Shown: in pieces, positions 8,270-17,543 of the stretch | How the letters are laid out: every line of letters begins with the position of its first letter | Position numbering within the stretch: position 1 is the stretch's first letter | Source of the DNA: Ktedonobacterales bacterium | GTDB lineage: Bacteria > Chloroflexota > Ktedonobacteria > Ktedonobacterales > Ktedonobacteraceae | Direction of reading: 5' to 3' | DNA: 64,000 nucleotides | Assembly: GCA_027451525.1 (NCBI GenBank) | Contig: DAIDJF010000003.1 | Location: forward strand, 101,539 to 165,538 | Translations under genes and position numbers: made by a program | The notes under the pieces: generated by a model | The model's input: the letters and a program-made list of their open reading frames with translations, nothing else | The model's database searches: none | Told to the model about the DNA's origin: nothing

Positions 8270-9832
8270 GTGAATACAGCAACCATCTGGCGTGCAGCTC
8301 TTGAGCGTCTTGAGCAGGGGCCAATTGATGCCGTGTGTAAAACGTGGCTGCGAGAAGCTCAGTTATCCTCCTCTGCATCATCAGCAGATGCACAGGAGCA
8401 GGAAGCTGCATTCATTCTCCAGGTTTCAAGTGACCAGGCTCGCGATATGCTGCACACGCGCTGGCGCACCCTACTTGAAGAAACACTTATCGACATTGTT
8501 GGCTTGCCGATCACGCTCATCATCACGCACCCGTCCATGGAAGACGTGAACGGCAGGGCGCGTTCGTTCGCGTCCGACTCCGCGCGTCCATCATCCGAGA
8601 GTACTACACGCTCTCAACGTACACAAGAGCCGCCTACATATTCTAGTTTCGCCTCCGATGCCTATGAGGTCGGGCCGCGCTCAACGCAAACACGCTCTGG
8701 CTCCGCCTCCTTCTCAACAGAGGGACGCTACACAGGTGGCTTCGGCTCTAGTGAAGCGGGGAATGAACTACTGGAAGAATGGGATAACGAGCAACGCGCA
8801 AATATCCTGGCGCACAATCGCCTGAATTCACGCTATACCTTCGACGCCTTTATTGTCGGCAATAGCAATCGCCTTGCCCATGCCGCATCACTCGCCGTCG
8901 CTGAGGCACCTGGTGAGTCTTATAATCCGCTATTTCTCTATGGAGGCGTCGGTCTGGGCAAAACGCATTTACTCCACGCTATCGGGCATCAAGGCGTCCT
9001 GACAGGCTTTGAGGTGCTGTATGTCTCCTCTGAACAATTTACCAATGAGATTGTCAATGCCATTCGCTATCGCACAACCGAGGAATTCCGTGCGAAGTAT
9101 CGCTCGGTCGATATTCTTCTCGTTGACGATATTCAATTTATCGCCGGTAAAGAGTCCACAGAGGAAGAATTTTTCCATACCTTTAATAGTCTGTACGAGA
9201 TGAGCAAGCAGATTGTGATTTGTAGTGATCGTCCGCCAAAGGCCATCGTAAGCCTGGAGGAACGCCTGCGCTCACGTTTCGAGTGGGGTCTGATTGCCGA
9301 TATTCAGCCCCCTGACCTGGAGACTCGCATGGCTATTTTGCGCGTCAAGGCCGATCTGCTCCACTATCGCGTGCCCGACGATATCATCGCCTACATAGCC
9401 AGCCGCGTGCAAACGAACATTCGCGAACTGGAAGGTTGTCTCAATCGCTTAATGGCCTATCAACAACTCCATCGTACAGAGCTGACAATGGAAGTTGCAC
9501 GGGCCGCGATGTCCTCGCTGGGCAATGACGTGCGCGAGTCACATCTTACCAGTCGCCAGATTGCGCAGGCCGTAGCTGAGTATTACCACGTTTCGCTTGA
9601 AGCTATGTGTGGCAAGCAACGCGATAAATATATCGTGATGCCGCGCCAGATTGCTATGTATCTGATTCGTCAAGAGACACAGGCATCGCTGCTAGAAATT
9701 GGACAGCTCTTCGGTGGACGTGACCATAGCACTGTCCTGCATGCGTACGAGAAAATTGATCGCAGCATCAACCTGGACCCTGCCTTGCGACGCGAGATCA
9801 TCGCCATTCGTGAGCAGCTACTCCATGAATAA
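8270..9832 (+). CDS. dnaA: Chromosomal replication initiator protein DnaA
   Basis: 520 residues with all four DnaA domains. Domain I (about 1-85) gives oligomerisation and helicase loading. Domain II (about 86-170) is a Ser/Arg/Thr-rich linker. Domain III is AAA+ with Walker A GGVGLGKT (225-232), Walker [10 protein letters not shown] (about 282) and [10 protein letters not shown] with the Box VII arginine. Domain IV has the DNA-binding signature [15 protein letters not shown] (from about 482). GTG 8270 is chosen because GGGGGA lies 7 bases upstream and domain I begins at once; a longer frame reading back into ridA is rejected. dnaN, gyrB or recF are not neighbours and I saw no cluster of TTATNCACA boxes. 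Either oriC is elsewhere or this is a second dnaA copy. Confidence 0.95.
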   Translation: MNTATIWRAALERLEQGPIDAVCKTWLREAQLSSSASSADAQEQEAAFILQVSSDQARDMLHTRWRTLLEETLIDIVGLPITLIITHPSMEDVNGRARSFASDSARPSSESTTRSQRTQEPPTYSSFASDAYEVGPRSTQTRSGSASFSTEGRYTGGFGSSEAGNELLEEWDNEQRANILAHNRLNSRYTFDAFIVGNSNRLAHAASLAVAEAPGESYNPLFLYGGVGLGKTHLLHAIGHQGVLTGFEVLYVSSEQFTNEIVNAIRYRTTEEFRAKYRSVDILLVDDIQFIAGKESTEEEFFHTFNSLYEMSKQIVICSDRPPKAIVSLEERLRSRFEWGLIADIQPPDLETRMAILRVKADLLHYRVPDDIIAYIASRVQTNIRELEGCLNRLMAYQQLHRTELTMEVARAAMSSLGNDVRESHLTSRQIAQAVAEYYHVSLEAMCGKQRDKYIVMPRQIAMYLIRQETQASLLEIGQLFGGRDHSTVLHAYEKIDRSINLDPALRREIIAIREQLLHE

Positions 9833-9852
9833 ATAAGGATGAATCAGGCATT

Positions 9853-10650
9853 ATGCTACCACCCTACACAACGTTTTTGATTGATCTGGATGGCGTTATC
9901 TATCGCGGGGAGGGACTGTTGCCAGGGGCGCAACAGTTTGTCTCCTGGCTCGACGCTACCCACAAGAAATATCTCTTTCTCACCAACAACTCGTTTGCCA
10001 GCGAGTCGCAGGTGATCGCCAAACTGGCACGTCTCGGCATTCAGACTGATGGCTCACATGTTCTGGGGGCTGGTCAGGCAGCAGTCCAGAATATGGCCCG
10101 CCGTTTCCCGAATGGTATTATCTATGTCATTGGCGAGCAACCCCTACGCGAGATGGTCGAGGCACACGGCCTGCACGTCGCAACGATTGATACGCCAACA
10201 GACTCAATCAATGTGGTCTTTGTCGGCCTTGATCGCACCTTTGATTATCAAAAAATGACGAAAGCCGTTGCCGCTGTACGCGCAGGAGCAACCTTCATAG
10301 CCATTAACCGCGATCCCCTGCTCCCCATCGAGGGTGCGCTGGTTCCTGGCTGTGGAGCAATGGTTGCATCTATAGAAGCAAGTAGCGGCGTCCATCCCGA
10401 AGTAGTTGGCAAGCCGCAACCAACTTTACTCTATGAGGCAATGAAATTTCTTGGGAGCACAGCGGAGGAGACAGTGATGATTGGCGATGGCCTTGATACC
10501 GATATTGCAGGAGGGCGTGCCGCAGGAACACACACGCTGTTCGTCCTCTCTGGCAAGGACTCACGCGCCGACCTCACGACCTCTCCGTTTCAGCCTGAGC
10601 TGGTCTATGAGAATCTCGCAGCGGTTGTGACTGACCTTCCCACGCATTAA
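9853..10650 (+). CDS. HAD-IIA family phosphatase (NagD/4-nitrophenylphosphatase-like)
   Basis: 265 residues, the size of NagD-type HAD hydrolases. Motif I IDLDGVIYRG carries the nucleophile D11 and acid/base D13. Motif II is LTNNS near residue 46. A C2-type cap lies between (NRDPLLPIEGALVPGCGAM). Motif III is the lysine of VGKPQPTLL, and motif IV GDGLDTDI binds Mg. It dephosphorylates a small phosphometabolite (sugar, nucleotide or glycerol phosphate); the substrate is not predictable. It starts 20 bases after dnaA, probably in the same transcript. A separate promoter follows for the next gene. Confidence 0.9.
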   Translation: MLPPYTTFLIDLDGVIYRGEGLLPGAQQFVSWLDATHKKYLFLTNNSFASESQVIAKLARLGIQTDGSHVLGAGQAAVQNMARRFPNGIIYVIGEQPLREMVEAHGLHVATIDTPTDSINVVFVGLDRTFDYQKMTKAVAAVRAGATFIAINRDPLLPIEGALVPGCGAMVASIEASSGVHPEVVGKPQPTLLYEAMKFLGSTAEETVMIGDGLDTDIAGGRAAGTHTLFVLSGKDSRADLTTSPFQPELVYENLAAVVTDLPTH

Positions 10651-10686
10651 AGATGGGCAATGCCGCATATTCGTCTGCGGGTGAGC

Positions 10687-10715
10687 TTGCATTCACAACA
10701 TTTGCTTGCTATACT
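10687..10715 (+). promoter_or_regulatory. Promoter of the SprT-like gene
   Basis: TTGCAT (10687-10692), 17-base spacer, TATACT (10710-10715) with TGC immediately before it (extended -10). Start would be near 10722, giving a leader of about 80 bases that contains a hairpin. Confidence 0.65.
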
Positions 10716-10747
10716 GATATTACGGTAAGCATAGAAAAAGAGACGCG

Positions 10748-10781
10748 AAGAGAGAGAAGTACACAATAACATCTCTCTCTT
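10748..10781 (+). other. Leader hairpin before the SprT-like gene
   Basis: A 10-bp stem of alternating AG/CT (10748-10757 with 10772-10781) around a 14-base loop, followed by TTG rather than a long T tract. It sits within the transcribed leader and could be a weak terminator/attenuator or an mRNA-stability element. Confidence 0.4.
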
Positions 10782-10801
10782 TTGATTAGAGAAAGACGGG
10801 C

Positions 10802-11470
10802 ATGACAATCGCGCGTAAGTCGGTAAAACCTCCTATACCACTTTTACCACCACTTCAAACTGGCCCATTGCTCAGTGGAGAGCAAGAGATACTGCGTCAC
10901 TGGCTGATGCACTACTGGCAGAAACTGGCTCTCCCAATACAGGAACTACCTCTCCTGGCAATCACGCAAGATCGCCAGGAATATATGCGCTGGACAGGGA
11001 AACGTCTCCATACCATGGTCCTTGGCTGCTACTGCTATATCCCGGCTTCGATTGCCGCCGGGCGCGGACGCGGCGCACAGGGACAGCATCGCCATCTGAT
11101 TTTCATTGAACCAGATATGCAGCCACGCTCTATCGAGGTCACTATCGCGCATGAACTCATTCATCTCGCAGACCGCATTCATGGAACGCCGCGCCGCCAT
11201 CGCCATCATGGCTACGACGCTATCGCCCTCGATGAAGCAGCGGTGACAGGTTACCCTTTGGAAGATTTACAAGCTCTCTTACACGAGGAGAGTACGCGCC
11301 GTGAGCAGATTCGGCGACAACGTCGCCCTATCCGTTACCTCTATCAGTGCCCCTCGTGCGGCAAAACCTATCCGCGCACACGCAAATATTCGCAAGCCGT
11401 CTCTTGCAGCAGTTGTGATAAACGCTACAATCCACAATTCCGCCTGCTCCTGTCGTCCCAAACGCCATAA
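10802..11470 (+). CDS. SprT-like zinc metalloprotease-family protein
   Basis: 222 residues. The central HELIH (H117-E118...H121) in VTIAHELIHLAD is the zinc-binding catalytic motif of SprT/SprTN proteases, with a further His-rich stretch RRHRHHGYD as possible third ligand. A C-terminal zinc ribbon has CPSCGKTY (from about 183) and CSSCDKRY, the usual SprT-like arrangement. Eukaryotic SprTN degrades DNA-protein crosslinks; bacterial SprT function is poorly defined. The ATG has a weak ribosome site (GAAAGACGGGC). It has its own promoter at 10687-10715 and a leader hairpin. It converges with the PadR gene, with no clear terminator between them. Confidence 0.85.
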   Translation: MTIARKSVKPPIPLLPPLQTGPLLSGEQEILRHWLMHYWQKLALPIQELPLLAITQDRQEYMRWTGKRLHTMVLGCYCYIPASIAAGRGRGAQGQHRHLIFIEPDMQPRSIEVTIAHELIHLADRIHGTPRRHRHHGYDAIALDEAAVTGYPLEDLQALLHEESTRREQIRRQRRPIRYLYQCPSCGKTYPRTRKYSQAVSCSSCDKRYNPQFRLLLSSQTP

Positions 11471-11554
11471 GCAAGAGAAAAACGCATTGGCTTCTTGCGC
11501 CACGTCTCCCGTGGATACATTTCTACATGTTGTGGTGGCAACTATTGTCGCTTC

Positions 11555-12097
11555 TTACAGAGTGCTCAGATCGCGTTGCAGTTCATCCATCCAGGTGAGC
11601 AGGGAGCGCGTCTGGTGAATGCGGCTACTCAGTACCACGTGTTCGAGAAACGTCTCATCCTCATACGCGGTTCCACGTTGCGCGCGCTCCTCAAGATGGT
11701 GCAGAAATCGCTGACAGGCGTGAATCTGTTCCTCGACGAGACCCTGCATACGTTGTGGTTGCAGACGTTGCATAAAATACAATTTGATGAGGAAAAGAAT
11801 ACGGATATCGCGCGGTTTCTCGACAGGTTGCATAAGCCATACCTGAAAGGCTGCCTGCCCTTCATCGGTGAGATGAAAGATTTTGCGCGGTGGACGCATA
11901 TTCTGTATCTCGATGTCAGGCACGATGTAGCCAAGGCGTTCCAATTTCTTGAGGAAGGCATACATCTGGCTCATCTCCAAATGAATAATCTCGCCAAGCA
12001 TGCTACCCTCGATATGCTGAAAAAGCTCATAGCCATGCATAGGACGCTCTTTAAGCAGACCCAGAATGACATACTCTGCGGGTTCACTAATCTGCAT
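11555..12097 (-). CDS. PadR-family transcriptional regulator
   Basis: 180 residues. The N-terminal winged helix has the PadR hallmark AEYVILGLLKERPMHGYEL, then EMSQMYAFLKKLERLGYI (recognition helix and wing) and RKIFHLTDEGQAAFQ. The C-terminal half is a helical dimerisation region with HACQRFLHHLEER. PadR proteins repress exporters or detoxification genes in response to small molecules. It lies 39 bases after meaB on the same strand with GAGG 10 bases before ATG, so it may be the last gene of the rnc operon. No operator was identified. Confidence 0.9.
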   Translation of the reverse strand: MQISEPAEYVILGLLKERPMHGYELFQHIEGSMLGEIIHLEMSQMYAFLKKLERLGYIVPDIEIQNMRPPRKIFHLTDEGQAAFQVWLMQPVEKPRDIRILFLIKLYFMQRLQPQRMQGLVEEQIHACQRFLHHLEERAQRGTAYEDETFLEHVVLSSRIHQTRSLLTWMDELQRDLSTL

Positions 12098-12136
12098 CGC
12101 GCTCTATCCTCAGCTCCGACAAATTTGCTCAAGCCC

Positions 12137-13099
12137 TCATTTATCAGATGGGCGGTGTAATCCTATACGCTCCAGAAGTTCCTGCGCGACACTATAGGGA
12201 TTGCGTTGCCGCGCCGTAACCTCCTCAATCAGCGCATTCCACTCCTCTTCGCTCACCTGCGCCTTGAGCGCGTTGCTCACGCCATGCAGGATGAGCGTCT
12301 GTATCTCACTGCGCACCTGTCGCTGGGCACGCTGAGCCAGCATACCACTCTCTCGCAGATAATTGCCGTGCTGCTGAATAGCATCGGCGAGCTGATTAAG
12401 CCCCTGCGCTTTGAGAGCCGAGGTTTTGATAATCGGAATGCGCCATTGGGCCTGACGACGATTCTGGTCCAGACTCAGCAACATCGCCAGTTCTGCCACC
12501 GTCTGGTCCGCGCCCGGTCTATCCATTTTGCTCACAACGAAAATATCAGCAATTTCCAGAATGCCAGCCTTGATCGCCTGCACCTCATCACCCATCCCAG
12601 GGGCACACACCACCAGCACAGTTTGCGCGGTCCGCATCACCTCTACCTCAGCTTGCCCTGTGCCGACGGTCTCGATGATGATGGGATCATAGCTCGCAGC
12701 ATCCATCGCCCGCACAACGTCGCGCGTTGAAGCGGCAAGACCGCCCAGACTACCACGACTCGCCATACTACGAATAAACACGTTGGGATCACCCGCCAGT
12801 TCCATCATACGGATACGGTCGCCCAAAATAGCACCGCCAGTAAAAGGACTGGTTGGGTCTACGGCAATCACGCCCACTTTGTGCTCACGCTTGCGCAACT
12901 CACGGACTAACTGTGTGACAAGCGTGCTTTTTCCCGCTCCGGGCGAGCCTGTAACACCGATAATATGGGCTTTGCCGGCATGCTGATGCAGTTCCGCGAG
13001 ATAATGCTGGACCTGTGGCGTTTCGCTTTCGATCAGCGTCACCATACGCGCGAGAGCACGGCGATCTCCATTGAGAAGACGTTCAACGATATTTTGCAA
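12137..13099 (-). CDS. meaB: Methylmalonyl-CoA mutase-associated GTPase MeaB (ArgK family)
   Basis: 320 residues, a G3E-family GTPase that loads and protects the adenosylcobalamin of methylmalonyl-CoA mutase. The P-loop is GSPGAGKST (51-59). Further hallmarks are VIAVDPTSPFTGGAILGDRIRM, RSMASRG, IIETVGTGQAEVEV (switch) and VVSKMDRPGAD (NKxD-like base recognition). The C-terminus has the helical dimerisation arm. The start is TTG 13099, supported by GAGGTG 9 bases upstream inside the end of the preceding gene. It sits 6 bases after the B12-binding subunit, its functional partner. The large catalytic mutase subunit is not in this window. Confidence 0.93.
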   Translation of the reverse strand: MQNIVERLLNGDRRALARMVTLIESETPQVQHYLAELHQHAGKAHIIGVTGSPGAGKSTLVTQLVRELRKREHKVGVIAVDPTSPFTGGAILGDRIRMMELAGDPNVFIRSMASRGSLGGLAASTRDVVRAMDAASYDPIIIETVGTGQAEVEVMRTAQTVLVVCAPGMGDEVQAIKAGILEIADIFVVSKMDRPGADQTVAELAMLLSLDQNRRQAQWRIPIIKTSALKAQGLNQLADAIQQHGNYLRESGMLAQRAQRQVRSEIQTLILHGVSNALKAQVSEEEWNALIEEVTARQRNPYSVAQELLERIGLHRPSDK

Positions 13100-13105
13100 G
13101 GGCCA

Positions 13106-13528
13106 CTACACCTCGACGGTCAGGCGGTCTGCCTGGATATTCTCACGCACAAATTTAATGATCTCATCAGTCGAGGTCCCAGGACCAAAACAGCCTTGAA
13201 TTCCCATCGCTTTAATAGCGGGAATATCCTCATCAGGCAAAATGCCGCCAGCCGCAACAAGCACATCCGTAACGCCATTCTGCTTGAGTAGCTCCATAAC
13301 ACGCGGAAAAATTGCCATATGCGCACCAGAAAGAATGCTCATAAGTAGCGCGTCAACATCCTCCTGGATTGCTGTTTCTACAATCATCTCTGGTGTCTGC
13401 CGGATGCCCGTGTAGATCACCTCCATGCCTGCATCACGCAAAGCACGTGCGATAACCTTTGCACCACGATCATGCCCATCCAAACCAGGTTTCGCGACCA
13501 ACACGCGAATTGGGCGAGTATCAGCCAT
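13106..13528 (-). CDS. Cobalamin-binding subunit of methylmalonyl-CoA mutase
   Basis: 140 residues, a stand-alone B12-binding Rossmann domain. The signature GLDGHDRG gives D17-x-H19-x-x-G22, with H19 as the lower cobalt ligand. [19 protein letters not shown] and [17 protein letters not shown] complete the fold. It is the small or split C-terminal subunit of acyl-CoA mutases (methylmalonyl-CoA mutase interconverts succinyl-CoA and methylmalonyl-CoA). The catalytic TIM-barrel subunit must be encoded elsewhere. AAAGGAGT precedes the ATG by 8 bases. It overlaps the end of the methyltransferase gene by 8 bases and is followed by meaB. Confidence 0.92.
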   Translation of the reverse strand: MADTRPIRVLVAKPGLDGHDRGAKVIARALRDAGMEVIYTGIRQTPEMIVETAIQEDVDALLMSILSGAHMAIFPRVMELLKQNGVTDVLVAAGGILPDEDIPAIKAMGIQGCFGPGTSTDEIIKFVRENIQADRLTVEV

Positions 13529-15134
13529 AAAAAATGACTCCTTTGTCTATAGCCAAAAAAGCCGAACGGTAGAGGTTAGCAATAGCAAGCTCCTGTTCGG
13601 TCAGAAGTTTTTCGGTTCGTTGTTTCAATTCTACAACGGGTAAAGGTATGCTGCAAGCCTCGCACAGAAGTTTTGCACGCTCGATAATCGCAAGCCGCTC
13701 AGCCTCTGCCTCTGCGCGATAGAGCGGAACAGGGAGAGACGCCAATACATGCTGCTCAATTTGCGGTTGCACCCATTTATATGCCGTATAGAGTGTATAG
13801 ACATATTCTCGTAATACGCGCGCGTTGAGCAGGGCCAGCAAGAAATACAGATCATCTAATTCCATCTCAGAGTGTGTGTGTGGCGTGAGCAGATAGAGTG
13901 TTTGTAAGGCAACCTGTCCATACAGATCAAGTGCCGCTTGCAGATAGGGCGTACTCTTCACCACCAACAACTTCGGGGCGAGATAGTGAGCAAGCGGTTT
14001 TGCGACATGCTCATGGGCAATCCAATAACGGCCCAGCGGAGCAGCATATGGACGAACATCACTCCCCCCTCGCAGCACAGGATAGTACACACCAGTTTCT
14101 GATGGCGTTACGCTATGCAGATAAACACTACTTTTACCAAGCTCTTCGCCGCGCTGGATATGGACGAAATCGCGCAGAGGCGCGAAAATTCGTTCCTCTT
14201 GCTGTTTTACAGTTGCCTTGCCATACATACAAGTATGTAGCGCAACCACTAACGATTGCTGATCATAGCGACCTAGCAGATAGCGCATTTGGGCCTGTGG
14301 CTGAGCCTGCAAAAGATACTGCGTGACCTGCTGTTGCGGCTCAGCCATTACCGTCTCCGGCTGCCAGCGTTCACGCTTCCAGAGGACCTGATGCGTACTC
14401 GATGGCGGGCATTTTTGCGCAATCACGACCACGGCCCCTACATGAGCAGCAAAGAGATGCGCGAAATGCCAGAGATGATGTATCGTTGTCTGTGTCAGCA
14501 AATGCTGCCGCTCTTTTGCAGCATTTGTGCGTGCAAGCAGCGCGTCAGGCAGAACCAGCGCAATCCACCCGCCTGGTCGCACAATCTGTAAAGCCAGTTC
14601 CAGAAACAGCAGGTAGCTATCTGTTTGTCCATGCTGCCAGATGGAGCGATAAGCATACAGATCAGTATTTTTTGTTGCCAGATAGGGCGGATTGGCGAGA
14701 AATAGATCAACGTTGGCACACTGTTGCCAGGGCAAGCTCAACCCATCAGCCTGATGAATATGCAGCGCAGGTACGGCGTTTGAGTAGAGCATATTCGTTA
14801 CCGCGCGTAGCTCCATCTCCGCTAAAAAACATGCTACCGGGTCGGGATCAAAACCCCAAAGATTGCGCTGCATCTGCGCAAAAATCGCTTTTGGGGCCAG
14901 TTGACGCTGCATACCAGCCACAACGATGCGCTGCGCCGCACCCACGAGAAAATTGCCACTGCCACACGCGGGATCCAGTACGCGCAACCCGCTGAGGTCA
15001 TGAGAGGGAGCATAACCACAAGCATCCAGAATGCGCTCAACGAGCAGCGGCGGCGTCGAGAAATGACCGCGCATCTTGCGCTCGTGGGGCGTCAAACTAT
15101 TTTCATACCAGCTTTGCACATTTTTGCTGCTCAT
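13521..15134 (-). CDS. N6-adenine DNA methyltransferase (Eco57I/TaqI-type), orphan
   Basis: 537 residues. SAM-binding motif I is [12 protein letters not shown] (52-63) and catalytic motif IV is ANPPYL (NPPY at 148-151), the N6-adenine class. The segment [15 protein letters not shown] is the acidic motif II region. The C-terminal half resembles the TaqI-like target-recognition domain ([20 protein letters not shown]). No restriction or specificity subunit is adjacent. Instead the gene is wedged between rnc (ATGA overlap at 15131-15134) and the B12-binding subunit (8-base overlap), an odd place for a restriction-modification gene. It may therefore be a solitary regulatory methyltransferase, or may modify another substrate such as rRNA/tRNA; the NPPY class also includes RNA enzymes. 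Confidence 0.82.
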   Translation of the reverse strand: MSSKNVQSWYENSLTPHERKMRGHFSTPPLLVERILDACGYAPSHDLSGLRVLDPACGSGNFLVGAAQRIVVAGMQRQLAPKAIFAQMQRNLWGFDPDPVACFLAEMELRAVTNMLYSNAVPALHIHQADGLSLPWQQCANVDLFLANPPYLATKNTDLYAYRSIWQHGQTDSYLLFLELALQIVRPGGWIALVLPDALLARTNAAKERQHLLTQTTIHHLWHFAHLFAAHVGAVVVIAQKCPPSSTHQVLWKRERWQPETVMAEPQQQVTQYLLQAQPQAQMRYLLGRYDQQSLVVALHTCMYGKATVKQQEERIFAPLRDFVHIQRGEELGKSSVYLHSVTPSETGVYYPVLRGGSDVRPYAAPLGRYWIAHEHVAKPLAHYLAPKLLVVKSTPYLQAALDLYGQVALQTLYLLTPHTHSEMELDDLYFLLALLNARVLREYVYTLYTAYKWVQPQIEQHVLASLPVPLYRAEAEAERLAIIERAKLLCEACSIPLPVVELKQRTEKLLTEQELAIANLYRSAFLAIDKGVIFYG

Positions 15135-15859
15135 GCCTGACCCTGGTTGTTACTTTCAGCCTGCAACCGCTCCAAGGCCGCACGCGCCGCCAGACGCCCC
15201 GCATCTTTAATACTCGATGCTTCACCAGTTCCCAGTAACGTCTCATGCTCAAAGACACCGACGCGAAAAGAACGGTCATTGTTGCGCCCGCTCTGCTCTA
15301 ATACGCGATAGCGTGGCAAAGCACCTGAGCGGTTAAGAATGATTTTTTGCAAACGCCCTTTCGGATTGGTATCGAGTACCTGTTGGCTCACCAATTCAAC
15401 CATCGGGAGGATCGTACGCGCAACAAATGCGCGTGCAACCTCCGACCCCTGATCAATATGGATTGCCCCCACGACAGCTTCCAATACATCCGCACAGAGC
15501 GAGTCGCGAGAACGTTCATTAAAGGTGCGCAGGTTGGCGATATCAACGCAAATAAATGGAAAGAGGCCCAACTGCTGCCCAACACGCGCGAAGACACGCC
15601 GACTTACCACCTCCGATTTGAGCGCGGTCATCTCGCCTTCGGAGGCTGTAGGAAAAGAGCGGTAAATGTATTCTACGACATGCGCGCTGATAATCGCGTC
15701 ACCAAGAAATTCTAGCGTATCATATGAGTCGCGCCGTGCCGTCTCTGGACAACAGGAATGATGGGTGAAAGCACGCTGCAATGTGGCGCGATCATGAAAC
15801 CGCACCTGAAGCAGTGTTTCCAGGTCCGTAAGTTTGTCGTCTGCGTTCCATTCCTCCAT
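15131..15859 (-). CDS. rnc: Ribonuclease III
   Basis: 242 residues, typical length. The RNase III signature LEFLGDA lies at 49-55 (E50 and D54 bind Mg). EGEMTALKSEVVSRR and the second metal site D124-x-x-E127 (CADVLEAVVGAIHIDQG) follow, then a C-terminal double-stranded RNA-binding domain (about 165-235) ending KDAGRLAARAALERL. It cleaves dsRNA in pre-rRNA and mRNA processing. It is the first gene of a minus-strand operon with tight overlaps. Only one ATG fits and its ribosome site is weak. Confidence 0.95.
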   Translation of the reverse strand: MEEWNADDKLTDLETLLQVRFHDRATLQRAFTHHSCCPETARRDSYDTLEFLGDAIISAHVVEYIYRSFPTASEGEMTALKSEVVSRRVFARVGQQLGLFPFICVDIANLRTFNERSRDSLCADVLEAVVGAIHIDQGSEVARAFVARTILPMVELVSQQVLDTNPKGRLQKIILNRSGALPRYRVLEQSGRNNDRSFRVGVFEHETLLGTGEASSIKDAGRLAARAALERLQAESNNQGQA

Positions 15860-15926
15860 ATCCCGTATTATATCCTAACGATCAGCCTTGCGTCGAGATA
15901 GGATGTGAGTTATCTATACTCATAGC

Positions 15927-16175
15927 TTAGAAAGTATTGAGACACTGCAATAACTCGCTCATCTCGCATCCCAAGACTTGTGCCGTCCTCTGCAAATATG
16001 TCCGCGGCATAGGTCGATGACCGCCAAGATAGTCATAAAGCGTGCTACGAGGAATATTTATCTCCGTCGCAAATTCCTGGATAGTATAGCCCGACCGCCT
16101 GATATGCTGTTTTAAGCTATTCGGATAAGATCTGAGGTGTGTTTTCCGTCCTTGTCTATTCTTTGCCTGACTCAT
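15927..16175 (-). CDS. Small XRE-like helix-turn-helix protein
   Basis: 82 residues. A Cro/CI-type helix-turn-helix occupies most of the protein: YTIQEFATEINIPRSTLYDYLGG, then PMPRTYLQRTAQVLGCEMSELLQ. The N-terminus is very basic. ATG 16175 is chosen because GAGGAGA lies 6-8 bases upstream; the earlier in-frame ATG (16190) overlaps that ribosome site. The upstream region holds an extended -10 and a three-copy 11-bp-phased repeat, candidate operators for autoregulation (inference). There is no effector domain. Confidence 0.75.
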   Translation of the reverse strand: MSQAKNRQGRKTHLRSYPNSLKQHIRRSGYTIQEFATEINIPRSTLYDYLGGHRPMPRTYLQRTAQVLGCEMSELLQCLNTF

Positions 16176-16228
16176 CAATTTTCTCCTCATAAGTTTTTCA
16201 GCGCATCATCAGAGAAATATATAGGCTG

Positions 16229-16237
16229 AGTATAGCA
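16229..16237 (-). promoter_or_regulatory. Extended -10 promoter of the XRE-like gene
   Basis: On the minus strand TGC followed by TATACT (TATACT complement at 16229-16234). The -35 is poor, as often with extended -10 promoters. The start would be near 16222, about 45 bases before ATG 16175. Confidence 0.4.
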
Positions 16238-16280
16238 AATCACATAAGCAAAACTATCCGAATCTTGCTCTCATCTTCTA

Positions 16281-16310
16281 TTTCGACAAAATTTGGACAT
16301 TTTTTGGACA
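16281..16310. repeat. Three direct 8-mers spaced exactly 11 bp
   Basis: TTTCGACA at 16281, TTTGGACA at 16292 and TTTGGACA at 16303, each separated by three bases, so they recur every 11 bp on the same DNA face. A weak fourth (TTTGCTTT) follows at 16314. They lie in the divergent spacer between the XRE-like gene and the methyltransferase at 16478, which fits an array for cooperative repressor binding. Confidence 0.55.
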
Positions 16311-16477
16311 CTTTTTGCTTTTTTCTGCCCCTCCCATATGTACACTTACAAACATATAGTTTTTCTAGCCAATATTTTATAGATGAAAGGATAAAGTGAA
16401 TATATGCTTCTGCCAAAAGAGAAAGACGCGACCACAAAACATATGAGCGGCCCTGTCAGCCAGAAAGGAGCTTACTG

Positions 16478-17332
16478 ATGGATTATCGGCTTCCTGAAAG
16501 CACCCGCTCCTTTGCGCACTTTACGCAACACCCATACATACGTTTTCTCATCGCATTACACAATTTTTTGCTCACAACGTTGCCGCTTCTGCCAGCACAC
16601 CTCTCGGTGACAACGATCCGCCAGGTACTTGATGCCGTATGTGGTACAGGCACTTGGGTCAACGCACTTTTGCAGGTCTATCCTCACCTTGAGGTTATGG
16701 GTATTGAACGCGACCAACAGTTGGTAGAGTATGCGCGTGCATACGCCTCACGCGCACAAAGCGGACACAGCAATTTTCTCGCGGCAGACCTCCTTGATTT
16801 GCCAATCTCACCACAGTTTTTTGATCTCGTACACGCGCGTTTTCTCCCGCCTGTCGCGACACGTGCGCAAAGACGGCTCCAGGTCCACGCCCTTGCCCGT
16901 GTTTGCGCGCCCGAAGGCTACCTCGTCTGGACGGAATGGACATGGCCCGTCAGCAATGGCGAGGCATGTGGCAAACTCTACCGCATGCTCAAACACGCCC
17001 TCGTAGAATCTCTCGCCATGAGCGACGCACCACATGAGATGGAAACGCTACTTGCGTATGCACTTGCATTGCCCGTTTCCGCGTTGCAGGTACAGGAGAT
17101 ACTGCTTTCCTACCCCTCACAAAATGCCGCGCCACACAACACGGCATCTGTACAGGAGGTACTTATAACCCTGCTCAACTTTATGCGCTTCTTCCTGCTT
17201 ACACACCATATTGCACGAGCTAGAGAGGTTGATACACTCCTCCAGCAGTGTCAGAGCGAGATTTACGCACCAAACTTCAATATGAGTTGGACACTCAAGA
17301 CGGTTGTAGGACAAAAACCACTTCATTTCTAA
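16478..17332 (+). CDS. Class I SAM-dependent methyltransferase
   Basis: 284 residues. Motif I is VLDAVCGTGTW (50-60), followed by VMGIERD (acidic residue binding the ribose of SAM), NFLAADLLDLP (motif II/III) and FDLVHARFL, the Methyltransf_25/UbiE-like pattern for small-molecule methylation. The C-terminal half is helical and not recognisable. The ATG follows GAAAGGAG with good spacing. It is divergent from the XRE-like regulator, which may control it. The substrate is unknown. Confidence 0.8.
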   Translation: MDYRLPESTRSFAHFTQHPYIRFLIALHNFLLTTLPLLPAHLSVTTIRQVLDAVCGTGTWVNALLQVYPHLEVMGIERDQQLVEYARAYASRAQSGHSNFLAADLLDLPISPQFFDLVHARFLPPVATRAQRRLQVHALARVCAPEGYLVWTEWTWPVSNGEACGKLYRMLKHALVESLAMSDAPHEMETLLAYALALPVSALQVQEILLSYPSQNAAPHNTASVQEVLITLLNFMRFFLLTHHIARAREVDTLLQQCQSEIYAPNFNMSWTLKTVVGQKPLHF

Positions 17333-17499
17333 CAAAATGAAAGACTACAAAAAAGGTGGGAGATAATAATAACATACAGCAGTAGCATTTGAGACCCAAA
17401 GTTGGCAGCGTCGGGACGTGACGCATTCGCGGCCTCCAGGCAAGACCATGTAGAACGCGCGTGAATAGCCCATTATGAACGCAGTAAAGCTGGGATTAC

Positions 17500-17530
17500 T
17501 TGACAAAAAAAGTTGCATCCATGATATACT
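17500..17530 (+). promoter_or_regulatory. Distal promoter for the GT/GH57 operon
   Basis: Perfect TTGACA at 17500-17505; TATACT at 17525-17530 (19-base spacer) or GATATA at 17523-17528 (17-base spacer). It lies in the 451-base gap 17333-17783, about 250 bases before the glycosyltransferase. No feature was found in 17333-17499. Confidence 0.5.
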
Positions 17531-17543
17531 CTAATCGGCAAAA

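Noticed and set aside
10663..10680. CCGCA/TGCGG mini-hairpin after the HAD gene
   Set aside because: Five-base stem without T tract; too weak to call a terminator.
11495..12160. 221-residue plus-strand ORF
   Set aside because: Antisense to the PadR gene, which has a full winged-helix signature.
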